Source: Wolbachia endosymbiont (group A) of Rhinocyllus conicus
Lineage (GTDB): Bacteria; Pseudomonadota; Alphaproteobacteria; Rickettsiales; Anaplasmataceae
Assembly (NCBI RefSeq): GCF_947250775.1
Contig: NZ_OX366349.1
Location: 1,364,001 to 1,428,000 of the forward strand
Reading direction: 5' to 3'
DNA: 64,000 nucleotides
Each line of letters starts with the position of its first letter. The stretch's first letter is position 1. The notes under the pieces are model-generated. The model did not search any database, had not been told where the DNA came from, and saw only the letters and a list, made by a program, of their open reading frames with translations. Below, piece after piece: positions 1-8,575 of the stretch. The translations under genes were made by a program, and so were the position numbers.

Positions 1-877
1 TGGGCAAAGAGAAGCATATTACCTATTTAAAGAACACCCTGGTGAAGGCTCGTTTGGTGAATCAGTGAGAGTGCCAGCAAATGATGTTTTACATATTTAT
101 AGACCATTAAGACCTGGGCAAATCAGAGGGGAGCCTTGGCTTTCTAATATACTGCTGAAGCTTTATGAGCTTGATCAATATGATGATGCAGAGCTGGTGA
201 GAAAGAAAACTGCAGCAATGTTTGCTGGATTTATTACGAGACTCGATCCAGAAGCAAATATCATGGGAGAAGGTGAAGCAAGTGAGCAAGGAGTAGCACT
301 ATCTGGCCTGGAACCTGGAACAATGCAGCTTTTAGACCCAGGAGAGGACATAAAATTTTCAGAGCCATCAGATGTTGGAGGAAGTTATGAAGCATTCATG
401 AGACAGCAACTGAGGGCAATAGCAATAGGTACAGGAATAACATATGAGCAGCTAACAGGAGATTTAACAGGTGTTAATTATTCATCCATTCGAGCAGGGC
501 TGATAGAGTTTCGCAGAAGGTGTGCAATGTTACAGCATAACGTGATAGTGTTCCAGTTTTGTAGACCTATTTGGAATAGATGGCTAGAATTAGCAGTGCT
601 TTGTGGAGAACTGAGTATAGATGAAAAAGTAGTAAAAGCAGCGAAAGAAGAAGTAAAATGGATACCACAGGGATTTGATTGGGTGGATCCACTGAAAGAT
701 CAGCAAGCACAACAAATGGCAGTAAGAAATGGATTTAAGAGTCGATCGGAAGTAGTATCAGAAATGGGTTACGATGTTGAAGAAATAGATCAAGAAATAG
801 CAGAAGATCAAAGACGTGCAAGCGAACTGGGTTTAAGTTTTGATTCTGAGGTTACTGCAAATCAAGAGGTGATATGA
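1..877 (+). CDS. Phage portal protein, lambda gpB type (5' end outside window)
   Basis: The reading frame is open from base 2, so the gene starts before the window and about 291 C-terminal residues are visible. The portal forms the ring at the capsid vertex through which DNA is packaged. Family features include the stretch around DVLHIYRPLRPGQIRGEPWL and the later YEQLTGDLTGVNYSSIRAGL segment, both typical of lambda-like portals. A GTG at base 65 only looks like a start because the window is cut. The stop overlaps the ATG of the next gene (ATGA), which indicates translational coupling in the head operon. I am confident of the family; the full length cannot be judged. Confidence 0.93.
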   Translation, partial: GQREAYYLFKEHPGEGSFGESVRVPANDVLHIYRPLRPGQIRGEPWLSNILLKLYELDQYDDAELVRKKTAAMFAGFITRLDPEANIMGEGEASEQGVALSGLEPGTMQLLDPGEDIKFSEPSDVGGSYEAFMRQQLRAIAIGTGITYEQLTGDLTGVNYSSIRAGLIEFRRRCAMLQHNVIVFQFCRPIWNRWLELAVLCGELSIDEKVVKAAKEEVKWIPQGFDWVDPLKDQQAQQMAVRNGFKSRSEVVSEMGYDVEEIDQEIAEDQRRASELGLSFDSEVTANQEVI

Positions 878-1920
878 AACAACAATGGCTAAACAGATGT
901 GTAATGGTAGAACCAAGGAGTTTTGAGTTACTGTCACTACAAACAGGAAAGCAGCCTATCTTTAAAAATATAAAACATGCAGTAAGAAATAGTGAAAGAG
1001 GAATAATACCGATACATGGCATTTTAACTAAAAAACCTGGTGCATTTGATGAAATGCTCGGAATGACATCATATGAGCAAATAGAAGAACAAATTACACA
1101 AGCATTAGCAGATAGTAGCATAGAGACAATTATACTGGAAATAGATAGCCCCGGAGGAGAGGTAAACGGTATATTTGACCTAGCTGACTTTATTTATGAA
1201 TCAAGAGCAAAAAAGAGGATAATAGCGATAGCAAATGATGATGCATATTCTGCTGCGTACGCTATAGCCTCTAGCGCTGAAAAGGTATTTGTGAGCAGAA
1301 CCTCAGGAGTAGGAAGCATAGGGGTAATTGCAAGTCATATAGATCAAAGTGGATTTAATGAAAAATGTGGAATAAAATATACCACAGTATTTGCAGGAAG
1401 TAGAAAAAATGATTTAAATCCACATGAGCCAATGACGTCTGAAAGTCTGGAAAGCTTACAAAAAGAAGTAGACCGACTATATGAAATGTTTGTGCAGCTA
1501 ATAGCGAGGAACAGAGGTCTTTCAATTGAAAAGATTCGATCAACGGAGGCAGGGCTATATTTTGGCGAGAGAGCAATAGAAATAGGTCTTGCAGATGGAA
1601 TTACAATTCTTTCATCTATTAATAAAAACAGGAGTATTACTATGAATGAACAAACTACAACTGACCTAGAAACTGATAATTTAACTAAGTATCGTAATGA
1701 AGTTCTTGAATTAATACGTTTATGTAACTTATCACGAATGCCAGAGAAAATAGAAGAATTTATAGAGCAAGGCGTAAGTATTGAGCAAGCCAGGGAAGTT
1801 TTAATGGAATTACTTGCAGAGAGAACGAAAAAGACAGAGATACTGAGTGCAATACCGCAGAATTCAGGAGAAGAGTTGATGATGGAGGTAGCAAGGACTA
1901 GAGCGCAATCAAGTATTTAA
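874..1920 (+). CDS. Phage head maturation protease (S49/SppA family, lambda gpC-like) with C-terminal scaffold region
   Basis: This 348-residue protein has a ClpP/SppA-type serine protease domain at about residues 40-235. The probable nucleophile is Ser126 in YSAAY and the probable general base is Lys177 in SRKNDLNP. The IDSPGGEV motif is at about 90-97. The last ~90 residues are charged and helical, as in scaffold domains. In lambda such proteases cleave portal, scaffold and themselves during capsid maturation. The gene sits between portal and decoration/capsid genes, as expected. Its ATG overlaps the portal stop and has an AGAGGTG ribosome site. An internal start at 1642 is listed separately. 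Confidence 0.9.
   Translation: MKQQWLNRCVMVEPRSFELLSLQTGKQPIFKNIKHAVRNSERGIIPIHGILTKKPGAFDEMLGMTSYEQIEEQITQALADSSIETIILEIDSPGGEVNGIFDLADFIYESRAKKRIIAIANDDAYSAAYAIASSAEKVFVSRTSGVGSIGVIASHIDQSGFNEKCGIKYTTVFAGSRKNDLNPHEPMTSESLESLQKEVDRLYEMFVQLIARNRGLSIEKIRSTEAGLYFGERAIEIGLADGITILSSINKNRSITMNEQTTTDLETDNLTKYRNEVLELIRLCNLSRMPEKIEEFIEQGVSIEQAREVLMELLAERTKKTEILSAIPQNSGEELMMEVARTRAQSSI
1642..1920 (+). CDS. Candidate nested scaffold protein (lambda Nu3-like internal start)
   Basis: Inside the protease gene, and in the same frame, an AGGAG at 1630-1634 lies 7 bases before an ATG at 1642. Translation from there gives a 92-residue acidic, helix-rich protein identical to the C-terminus of the protease. 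In lambda the scaffold Nu3 is made this way inside gene C. What is seen is the ribosome site, the start and the change in composition at this point; independent translation is inferred. Confidence 0.55.
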   Translation: MNEQTTTDLETDNLTKYRNEVLELIRLCNLSRMPEKIEEFIEQGVSIEQAREVLMELLAERTKKTEILSAIPQNSGEELMMEVARTRAQSSI

Positions 1921-1925
1921 GTTTT

Positions 1926-1967
1926 TTTATAACCGCCGCGTACAACAATTACAAACATGGCGGTAAA
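1926..1967 (+). promoter_or_regulatory. Stem-loop between protease and decoration genes
   Basis: CCGCC at about 1933 pairs with GGCGG at about 1960 across an A-rich loop, in the 77-base gap before the decoration gene. It is preceded rather than followed by a T run, so it is a poor intrinsic terminator. It may be an mRNA processing or stability element that raises capsid-gene output. This rests on the inverted repeat alone. Confidence 0.35.
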
Positions 1968-1997
1968 ACTAAAGGGGAAAATAAATGAGGAAATTTT

Positions 1998-2366
1998 ATG
2001 AGTTGTATAATCGAACAAAATAATCTAGGTGACTTATTAAAGTATGAGGCATCAAGTCTATATTCAAGAGACCAAATAACGGTAGCCAAGGGACAAAATC
2101 TTAAACTTGGTACAGTTGTTGGTAGTGATAAGGATAACATGATTAAGATAATAAATCCAACTGCAACAGATGGTACACAAACAGCAATAGGTGCGATAGT
2201 AAGTGATGTAAATGCGACAGAAAATGCCAAAGCAGTAATCATTACACGTATAGCAATGCTAGCAGATCATGCAATTGTGTGGCCAACAGGTATCACTGAA
2301 GAGCAAAAAGCTGCAGCAATAAAGCAACTTGAAGGACGAGGGATCATTGTCCGCAAGGGAGTGTAA
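1998..2366 (+). CDS. Phage head decoration protein (lambda gpD-like)
   Basis: The protein has 122 residues, close to the usual size of gpD-family capsid-stabilising proteins. It has the family pattern of a short N-terminal arm, then GQNLKLGTVVGSD, AIGAIVSDVNATENAKAVIITR and a C-terminal AIKQLEGRGIIVRKGV. Decoration proteins bind as trimers on the expanded capsid. A GAGG ribosome site at 1987-1990 is 7 bases from the ATG. It lies directly before the major capsid gene, as in lambda. Confidence 0.88.
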   Translation: MSCIIEQNNLGDLLKYEASSLYSRDQITVAKGQNLKLGTVVGSDKDNMIKIINPTATDGTQTAIGAIVSDVNATENAKAVIITRIAMLADHAIVWPTGITEEQKAAAIKQLEGRGIIVRKGV

Positions 2367-2391
2367 CTTAAATTAATAAGGGGGAAAAAGA

Positions 2392-3396
2392 ATGCAAAAT
2401 CCATTTACGAATACAGCATTTAGCATGACGGCACTAACAAATGCGATGAATATATTGCCGATAAATTATGGACGTGTTGAAAATTTAAATTTGTTTCCAA
2501 GTAGGTCAGTAAGATTTAGACATATTACGATAGAAGAACACAACGGAGTGTTAAGTTTACTACCAACGCAAGTACCCGGAGCACCAGCAACAGTAGGAAA
2601 AAGAGGAAAAAGAAAGATAAGAACATTTACGATTCCGCACATTCCGCATGATGATGTAGTGCTGCCAGAAGAAGTACAAGGAATAAGGGCATTTGGATCA
2701 GAGAGTGAACTTAAAGCGCTTGCAGATGTAATAATTGATCATTTGCAGCTAATGAGAAACAAACATGCAATAACATTAGAGCATTTGCGAATGGGAACGC
2801 TCAAAGGAATAATTTTAGATGCTGATGGGTCAGAATTATTAAATCTGTACAACGAATTTGAAATAACACCAAAAGTAGTAAATTTTGCCCTTGGAACAGC
2901 AACAACTGACGTAAAACGTAAGTGTCTGGAAGTACTCCGGCACATAGAAGATAATCTAAGTGGTGAATATATGACTGGAATTCATGCCTTGGTAAGCCCT
3001 GAGTTTTTTGATGCATTAACTTCTCATGCTAAAGTAAAAGAAGCATATGAAAGATGGCAAGAAGGAGCAGCACTTCGAAATGATATGAGGTCAGGATTTA
3101 CGTTCTGTGGCATAACATTTGAGGAATATAGAGGGCAAGCAACTGACCCTGAAGGAACCGTAAGAAGATTTATTGAGAAAGATACAGGGCACTGTTTTCC
3201 AGTAGGAACAGCAAGCACATTTACAACATATTTTGCACCAGCAGATTTTAATGAAACAGTGAATACTCTTGGACAGCCACTCTATGCAAAACAAGAGCCA
3301 AGAAGATTTGATAGAGGAACTGATTTACATACGCAGTCGAATCCATTGCCAATGTGCCATCGTCCGGGAGTTTTGGTAAAAATTAGTTCTAGTTGA
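2392..3396 (+). CDS. Phage major capsid protein (lambda gpE-like)
   Basis: The 334-residue protein matches the length and layout of the lambda gpE capsid family. It has an N-terminal region leading to RVENLNLFPSRSVRFRHITI, a central helical segment, and a C-terminal domain with FTFCGITFEEYRG and a FPVGTASTFTTYFAPADF segment. It forms the icosahedral shell. The ATG has a strong GGGGGAAAAAG ribosome site. The TGA stop overlaps the next ATG (TGATG), keeping the head operon compact. Confidence 0.92.
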   Translation: MQNPFTNTAFSMTALTNAMNILPINYGRVENLNLFPSRSVRFRHITIEEHNGVLSLLPTQVPGAPATVGKRGKRKIRTFTIPHIPHDDVVLPEEVQGIRAFGSESELKALADVIIDHLQLMRNKHAITLEHLRMGTLKGIILDADGSELLNLYNEFEITPKVVNFALGTATTDVKRKCLEVLRHIEDNLSGEYMTGIHALVSPEFFDALTSHAKVKEAYERWQEGAALRNDMRSGFTFCGITFEEYRGQATDPEGTVRRFIEKDTGHCFPVGTASTFTTYFAPADFNETVNTLGQPLYAKQEPRRFDRGTDLHTQSNPLPMCHRPGVLVKISSS

Positions 3397-3707
3397 TGAA
3401 TATAGGAAAATTATTGGAAGATTGTTTTGAGCATTTAGGAGTGGAAGCCACATATTGTAATAAAAACAAGGAGGGCATTCGTAGAATAAAAGTGCTAATT
3501 AAACGTCCTGATACTACGTACTCTCTAGGTGCAGATGGAGCATTAACTCAGCAAATTGCTTCTGTAGAAATACGTGATCAGGACGTTACTTCCTTTAGCA
3601 TAGGCGATTATATCAAGATTGAAAAAAGGTTCTACAAGATTTTTGAACCACCGTTAAAAGATTCTTCGAGTGAAATATGGAAAATTGAAGCAATAGAAAG
3701 TGTTTGA
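3396..3707 (+). CDS. Small head-tail connector-type phage protein
   Basis: About 103 residues when started at the ATG that overlaps the capsid stop; a TTG one codon earlier is possible. The sequence is beta-rich (VEIRDQDVTSFSIGDYIKI, RFYKIFEPPLKDSSSEIWKIEAIESV), resembling head-tail joining or completion proteins found between capsid and minor tail genes. Position supports a connector role; I recognise no catalytic motif. It overlaps the next gene by a few bases. Confidence 0.65.
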   Translation: MNIGKLLEDCFEHLGVEATYCNKNKEGIRRIKVLIKRPDTTYSLGADGALTQQIASVEIRDQDVTSFSIGDYIKIEKRFYKIFEPPLKDSSSEIWKIEAIESV

Positions 3708-4212
3708 TATTAAAATTAGTAACAATATTAATGAAATAATCTCCAATATTGAAAGAAAAGAGCAGAAAATAAAACTGGCAGCTATAAAAGCGTTAAACAA
3801 AACGGCACTATGGTTAAAAGCGCAAGCAGCTAAGGAAATCAGTGAGGAAAAGAGAATAAAATTAAGTTTGATAAGAAAGAGATTAAGAATTTTTAAGGCA
3901 AAAACTAGCAGATTAGAAGTGTTAATTAGAGCAAATCTCTATGACATTAGAGCATCGACAATTGGTAAAATACAAAAAACAAGAAGAGGATCGAAAGTAG
4001 GAAAGCATGAGTTTATAGGAGGATTTGCAGCAGTTATGCCAAAAGGAAATAGCGGTATGTTTAAACGTGAAGGAAGAGCAGCATTGCCAATAAAGGAAGT
4101 TAAATTGTCACTCGAACCTGAGGCTTCAAGGATAATAGGGAATCTTGTTAATTATGAGGTTGAGGAAGTGTTTGAAAAGTTCTTTGAACGTGATATTACA
4201 AGAAATATATGA
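3700..4212 (+). CDS. Phage minor tail protein Z-like
   Basis: The 170-residue basic protein starts at a GTG overlapping the upstream stop. Its N-terminal half is strongly helical (KIKLAAIKALNKTALWLKAQ), followed by a beta segment and a C-terminal EVEEVFEKFFERDI helix, the usual pattern of lambda gpZ-family proteins. gpZ helps finish tails so that heads can join. It lies between the connector-type gene and the next tail-completion gene with overlaps on both sides. Confidence 0.72.
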   Translation: MFDIKISNNINEIISNIERKEQKIKLAAIKALNKTALWLKAQAAKEISEEKRIKLSLIRKRLRIFKAKTSRLEVLIRANLYDIRASTIGKIQKTRRGSKVGKHEFIGGFAAVMPKGNSGMFKREGRAALPIKEVKLSLEPEASRIIGNLVNYEVEEVFEKFFERDITRNI

Positions 4213-4682
4213 ATTTTAAAGATTTGCATAACGCAATCTGCACTACGCTGAAGAAAGAAATACCAGCAATTCAAACTTGTGAAATTTATCCATCGATAAG
4301 GAAAGAATTATTAGCGCCAGCGTTATTTGTAGAGCTTGTGAGTTTAGAATCGGGAAAAGATCCAGGAACAGAAGAATTAGCACTGAAAGCAAGATTTGAA
4401 GCACGAATTGTGATTGATAGCACAATAGAAAATGCAGCTATTATTGTCAGAACATTAGCTGCTGAGGTGGCAAAAGTTGTAAACAAAAATACATGGAATA
4501 TAAAAAATGTTTCACCAGGAGAATTTATCTCTGCAGAAATTGACGGATTTAGACCCGAATTAGATGCATATTTGGTGTGGATGGTTGATTGGAGTCATCA
4601 GCTTCATTTAGGTAAATCTATATGGACAGAAAATAAGATTAAGCCACATACGATTATAATAGAAGAAAATGTTAGAGAGTAA
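4209..4682 (+). CDS. Phage tail completion-type protein (gpU-like position)
   Basis: A 157-residue protein overlapping its neighbours by 4 and 14 bases. It shows alternating helix and strand (CTTLKKEIPAIQTCEIYP, ALFVELVSLESG, FEARIVIDST, AYLVWMVDWSHQLHLG) similar to tail terminator proteins that cap the tail end and meet the head. The assignment rests on size, secondary-structure pattern and position between gpZ-like and baseplate V genes. No catalytic motif is expected. Confidence 0.6.
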   Translation: MNFKDLHNAICTTLKKEIPAIQTCEIYPSIRKELLAPALFVELVSLESGKDPGTEELALKARFEARIVIDSTIENAAIIVRTLAAEVAKVVNKNTWNIKNVSPGEFISAEIDGFRPELDAYLVWMVDWSHQLHLGKSIWTENKIKPHTIIIEENVRE

Positions 4683-5133
4683 TTTTGCTATTTCAGAGCT
4701 GCAAAGAAAGTTAGCAAACATTGTACGAATAGGAGTTGTAAAAGAAGTAGATTATGAGAAAGCAAAAGTAAGAGTGAAGATAGGAGAACTTTTAACAGAT
4801 TTTCTTCCATGGATAACTTCTAGAGCAGGAGAGGAAAGAAGCTGGCTACCACCAAGCATAAATGAACAGGTAGTAATATTGTCACCATTGGGAGAGTTAT
4901 CATTAGGAGTAGTACTAGCTGGAATATATCAACAGAAGTATGCTGCACCAGAGAATAAAAAAGAAATAAATAGTGTGAAGTTTCAGGATGGAACAAGATT
5001 GTTATATGATAAAGAGAAGCATCATTTAGAGATTGAAGTAGTAGACAAAATAACACTGAAAGCTGGGGAATCGAGCATAGAGATGACGAAGAGCGAAATA
5101 AAACTGAAAGCAGATAGAATAAACCTTAATTAA
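4669..5133 (+). CDS. Baseplate assembly protein V (spike protein)
   Basis: 154 residues with an OB-fold-like N-terminus (IVRIGVVKEVDYEKAKVRVKIGELLTDFLPW) and a typical gpV SWLPPSINEQVVILSPLGE motif. The C-terminus has short repeating strands (LEIEVVDKITLKAGESSIEM, KSEIKLKADRINLN) that would form the trimeric beta-helix of the spike. In P2-like contractile tails gpV forms the piercing tip with a PAAR cap, and a PAAR gene follows. The start overlaps the upstream gene by 14 bases. Confidence 0.87.
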   Translation: MLESNFAISELQRKLANIVRIGVVKEVDYEKAKVRVKIGELLTDFLPWITSRAGEERSWLPPSINEQVVILSPLGELSLGVVLAGIYQQKYAAPENKKEINSVKFQDGTRLLYDKEKHHLEIEVVDKITLKAGESSIEMTKSEIKLKADRINLN

Positions 5134-5388
5134 ATGAATAAATCGGTTGTACGAGTAGGAGATTATTGTGTAGAAGTAACACCGCATTTTTGCATTAGTG
5201 GGAGTAACAATGTTTTTGTAAATGGTAAGCCAATGTGCAGACAAGGAGAAAGTTTTAGTGAAGGAGAAGTAATGGTTCAAGGATCAAAAACAGTGTTTGC
5301 AAATGGGTTTGGAGCGGGAAGAGTAGGAGATATAGTTTCATGTGGGTTTAAAGTAATAAAAGGCAGTGAAAACGTGTTTGCAGGCTAA
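5134..5388 (+). CDS. PAAR-domain spike-tip protein
   Basis: 84 residues with the two-lobed PAAR pattern: RVGD, then HFCISGSNNVFVNGKPMCRQG and QGSKTVFANGFGAGRVGDIVSCG, ending GSENVFAG. PAAR proteins bind a metal ion and form the sharp point on gpV-type spikes in contractile tails and type VI secretion. It begins directly after the gpV stop, so the two are probably co-translated and assemble together. Confidence 0.85.
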   Translation: MNKSVVRVGDYCVEVTPHFCISGSNNVFVNGKPMCRQGESFSEGEVMVQGSKTVFANGFGAGRVGDIVSCGFKVIKGSENVFAG

Positions 5389-5390
5389 AA

Positions 5391-5726
5391 ATGAAAGGGA
5401 TGGACTCCAAAACAGGAAAAGAATTAGAAGGAATAGAACATCTGAAACAATCAATAATTGATATACTGACCACTCCTATTAACAGTAGAACAATGAGGAG
5501 AGATTATGGGTCAAGACTATTTGAATTAGTAGATAAGCCAATAAATAGAGATTTAACTTTGGAAATCTATTCAGCAGTAGCAGAAGCTCTACAAAGGTGG
5601 GAGGAAAGATTTAAGCTAGAAAAAGTAAAAATGACAGAGGTGAAAGAAGGAAAAGTAACGCTTGATCTAGAAGGATTATACTTACCAAGCGGGAAAAACA
5701 TTCATTTTGATGAAATTGTAGTTTAA
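5391..5726 (+). CDS. Baseplate assembly protein W
   Basis: 111 residues of the gpW/gp25-like family. The core runs through GIEHLKQSIIDILTTPINSRTMRRDYGSRLFELVDKPIN, with the RRDYGSRL signature, and a C-terminal strand region. In contractile phages gpW/gp25 forms the inner baseplate wedge that starts the sheath. It follows the PAAR gene by two bases and precedes gpJ. An alternative ATG lies 9 bases downstream. Confidence 0.88.
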   Translation: MKGMDSKTGKELEGIEHLKQSIIDILTTPINSRTMRRDYGSRLFELVDKPINRDLTLEIYSAVAEALQRWEERFKLEKVKMTEVKEGKVTLDLEGLYLPSGKNIHFDEIVV

Positions 5727-5728
5727 AG

Positions 5729-6511
5729 ATGAAGCAGCTAAATATTGTAGAAAAGCTGAGTTATGAAGAAATCTTTTCGAGAATGAAAGAAGAGTTAGTC
5801 CGTAGAGATGAAACCTTTTCAGGATTAGTAGAATCGGATCCAGCAATGAAGGTATTAGAAGTAGCAGCATGGAGAGAGTTGTTACTCAGACAAAGGATAA
5901 ACGAAGCTGTAAAGGGTAATTTACTAAAATTTGCAACGGGAGAAGATCTTGATAATTTAGCTGAGTTTTATGGAGTGGAGAGGCAAAAAGAAGAAGATGA
6001 TGAACGATTTAGAAAAAGAATTAAAGCAAAGATAGTAGCGTGTGGAAGCAAGGAGTATTATAGGTATCATGCACTGTCGGCAGATAGTAGAGTAAAAGAT
6101 GCATTAGTAGAATCACCTATACCAGGAAAAGTACAAATTTCAATCTTATCAACAACAACTGGCATAGTGTCAGAAGAGCTACTAGAAATTGTAAAAAAGC
6201 AGGTTACTAGAGATGATATAAGGGTTTTAACAGATACAGTAACAGTAGTTGGTTGCAATATTACGGAAATAGATATTCACAGCAGAATGAGCATAAGTCC
6301 TGTGATATCGAAGGAGGAAATCAAGAAGCAGTTCATTAAGAAGTTTGAAGCAAATAGAAGGCTGGGATGGAGTGTGACAAGATCATGGATAATAGCGAAT
6401 CTATTTGTAGAGGGTGTAGAAAATGTGGAATTAATCGAGCCAAAAGAAGATGTTGTAGTGCTAGGAAATGAATGTGCAAATTTGCGAAATTTAAAGATTG
6501 AGTTGAATTAA
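5729..6511 (+). CDS. Baseplate assembly protein J
   Basis: 260 residues of the gpJ/gp47 family. It contains the helical ATGEDLDNLAEFYGVERQ segment, the FRKRIKAK and YRYHALSADSRVKDALV motifs, and a C-terminal wing (RLGWSVTRSWIIANLFVEGVENVEL). gpJ forms the main arm of the wedge and contacts gpW and gpI, which are encoded on either side. The stop overlaps the next ATG by one base. Confidence 0.9.
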   Translation: MKQLNIVEKLSYEEIFSRMKEELVRRDETFSGLVESDPAMKVLEVAAWRELLLRQRINEAVKGNLLKFATGEDLDNLAEFYGVERQKEEDDERFRKRIKAKIVACGSKEYYRYHALSADSRVKDALVESPIPGKVQISILSTTTGIVSEELLEIVKKQVTRDDIRVLTDTVTVVGCNITEIDIHSRMSISPVISKEEIKKQFIKKFEANRRLGWSVTRSWIIANLFVEGVENVELIEPKEDVVVLGNECANLRNLKIELN

Positions 6512-7671
6512 TGTTACTGCCACCAAATGCAACAAAACAGGAAAAAGCGCTAGTAGATGCGATAGATTATAAAGTAGATCCAAGCTGTATCAGGGGATTT
6601 AAGTTTAGATTGGAAGAAGAAACATTGCCGTGGATAATAGAAGAATATGGTTTAGAAGAAATACTACGCTGGGTAAAAGATAAAAGAAGAGCCATAGTAG
6701 AAGGAGTAAAATTTCAAAGACTGCGAGGAACACCTAAATCACTTAAAATAGCACTCAAGTGGGCAAATATAGAAGACATTACAATCATCGAAGAACCACC
6801 CGGTAAACACTTTTTTGAGTTGCAAGTAGGGATAAAAGAGGTACCAAATGACTTCTTCGTAGATGCAGTAGTAGAGCTGGCAAAACTATCACTGCCTGTA
6901 AGATCCAGATTGATGAGGATTTTTAACGATTATTATAATGCGCAAAGATTTATATTGGATGAGAGTTTATTTGGAGATCTTCTTTCTGACTATTCAGGGG
7001 TAAAAATAGAAAAAGATGGACCGGTGTTATTGTTTGGAAGAGTAAATTTCTTCAGGTTTAGTGTTACGTCAATTAAGGTTATAGAGAGTTATCTACGCAA
7101 CCATTATGAACAAACATTTAGTAATGACATATATCGATTAGATGTAGCAGTACTTGGAGAAACAGAGCCTCATACAAAAGATTACAAAGGCGTCTATGAA
7201 AGAAGTCATCAGTGGTATAACTTAAAAGCACTATATCCATTACCACAGAGTTTATTACCAGAAATTAAGTTTGCGAAGGCGCAAGTTATATTATCGGACA
7301 GTTGGAACTTAGAAGAAATAAATGCGTGCTTTCCGGTTGGTAGCATAGAAGAAGAAGGAAATAAATTTGTATTGGGAAACGATAAACTTTCATGGCAACG
7401 TTGGAATTTAAAACACAAACCAATTTTAGAAAGGTTTAGCGTTACTCACAACTATAAAGTAGAAAATTATACAGATCAGAAGGTCAGAAAATATGTTTTA
7501 GCAGAACACAACGTTTACTATAAAAATGATTTGGATTCAGAGCAAAAAGACTCAATACACGAATTAGAAAAGCACATTTTAGTATTTTACCCGGGAGTAC
7601 TGAAGTGGCATGAACATCGACATTTGCACAGAAGTTGGAAAGATAGTCGAATAATATCTCTAATAAGTTAA
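6511..7671 (+). CDS. Phage tail protein I (baseplate wedge)
   Basis: 386 residues, longer than P2 gpI. The N-terminal ~200 residues match the gpI family, including the VEGVKFQRLRGTPKSLKIAL motif and the DYYNAQRFILDES region. The remaining ~180 residues look like an added domain with Trp/Tyr-rich stretches and an ERFSVTHNY segment, possibly a fibre attachment or receptor-facing part. It is the last structural gene before the ankyrin genes. The role of the C-terminal part is inferred. Confidence 0.85.
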   Translation: MLLPPNATKQEKALVDAIDYKVDPSCIRGFKFRLEEETLPWIIEEYGLEEILRWVKDKRRAIVEGVKFQRLRGTPKSLKIALKWANIEDITIIEEPPGKHFFELQVGIKEVPNDFFVDAVVELAKLSLPVRSRLMRIFNDYYNAQRFILDESLFGDLLSDYSGVKIEKDGPVLLFGRVNFFRFSVTSIKVIESYLRNHYEQTFSNDIYRLDVAVLGETEPHTKDYKGVYERSHQWYNLKALYPLPQSLLPEIKFAKAQVILSDSWNLEEINACFPVGSIEEEGNKFVLGNDKLSWQRWNLKHKPILERFSVTHNYKVENYTDQKVRKYVLAEHNVYYKNDLDSEQKDSIHELEKHILVFYPGVLKWHEHRHLHRSWKDSRIISLIS

Positions 7672-7839
7672 GTACTTATATTTAGATACTCATATATTAT
7701 ATTAATAATAGGTAAAAGTGTATGAAATAAAAAGAAAAAGACTTGCTTTCTCATGCTAAAAAGGACATGACTTGAATAGCAGCAGGTAAATATAAGAAAT
7801 TTGTCTGGTGCTAGAAAAGCTAATTTTGTGAGGTATGAA

Positions 7840-8550
7840 ATGAGTTTTAGCAAGAGTAAGTTTTTTAAAGAAGTATCAAGTAACGGATTTAAAGACATTA
7901 ATAAAAGAAATGAAGAAGGAGAGACGATCTTGCATCAAGCAGTAGAAATCTCTGATTACAAAACAGTGAGATTATTAATAAAAAAAGGAGCAGAGGTAAA
8001 TGCAAGAGATAAAAATGGTTATACACCTCTACACTGTGCAGTATTCGCAAAGAGTTTAGAAAATGTAAAAGTGCTGCTAAGGTCGGGAGCAGAAGTAAAT
8101 GCCACTCAATATGTCACTGGATGTACGCCACTCCACTCTGCGTGCAAGATGGGAGGAGCAGGAGTTGAAATAATAAAAGAGCTGGTAAAGGCTGGAGCTG
8201 AAGTTAATCAACTGAATAAGTACGGCGCAACGCCAATGTATTACATCTGGGAAAGTGAAAAGTATCGTCTATGTGATAGCAAAGAGAGTGAAAAGGCGAG
8301 TAAATTTTTGAGAGAAAAAGGAGGAATAACAAAAAGTAGAGAACTGACGTGCTATGGAATAGAGGGGCTAGTGGGAGAAATAGCAGACATGTTGAATGGA
8401 AGCTACATGCCGGAGCTAAAAATAATAGAGATAGGAGAAATAAGGAAGAGAGACAAATCGCTAATAAAGAAAGAATGTCAAAATTTAGCAAGCAAGATAA
8501 TCAGCCAAGTGAATGCAATGATAGATGAGGTGGTAAAAAGGAAGGCTTAG
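7840..8550 (+). CDS. Prophage ankyrin-repeat protein 1
   Basis: About 236 residues from an ATG with a GAGG site; an upstream TTG at 7801 would add 13 residues. Three to four ankyrin repeats occupy about residues 20-140 (ETILHQAVEISDYKTVRLLI, YTPLHCAVFAKSLENVKVLL, CTPLHSACK and others). The C-terminal ~100 residues are helical, charged and not ankyrin. The gene sits between baseplate and recombinase genes, a usual place for ankyrin genes in WO phages. Ankyrin proteins bind other proteins; a role acting on host targets is inferred. Confidence 0.87.
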   Translation: MSFSKSKFFKEVSSNGFKDINKRNEEGETILHQAVEISDYKTVRLLIKKGAEVNARDKNGYTPLHCAVFAKSLENVKVLLRSGAEVNATQYVTGCTPLHSACKMGGAGVEIIKELVKAGAEVNQLNKYGATPMYYIWESEKYRLCDSKESEKASKFLREKGGITKSRELTCYGIEGLVGEIADMLNGSYMPELKIIEIGEIRKRDKSLIKKECQNLASKIISQVNAMIDEVVKRKA

Positions 8551-8575
8551 GTTTAAAGAAAAGGTGGGGTAAGTT

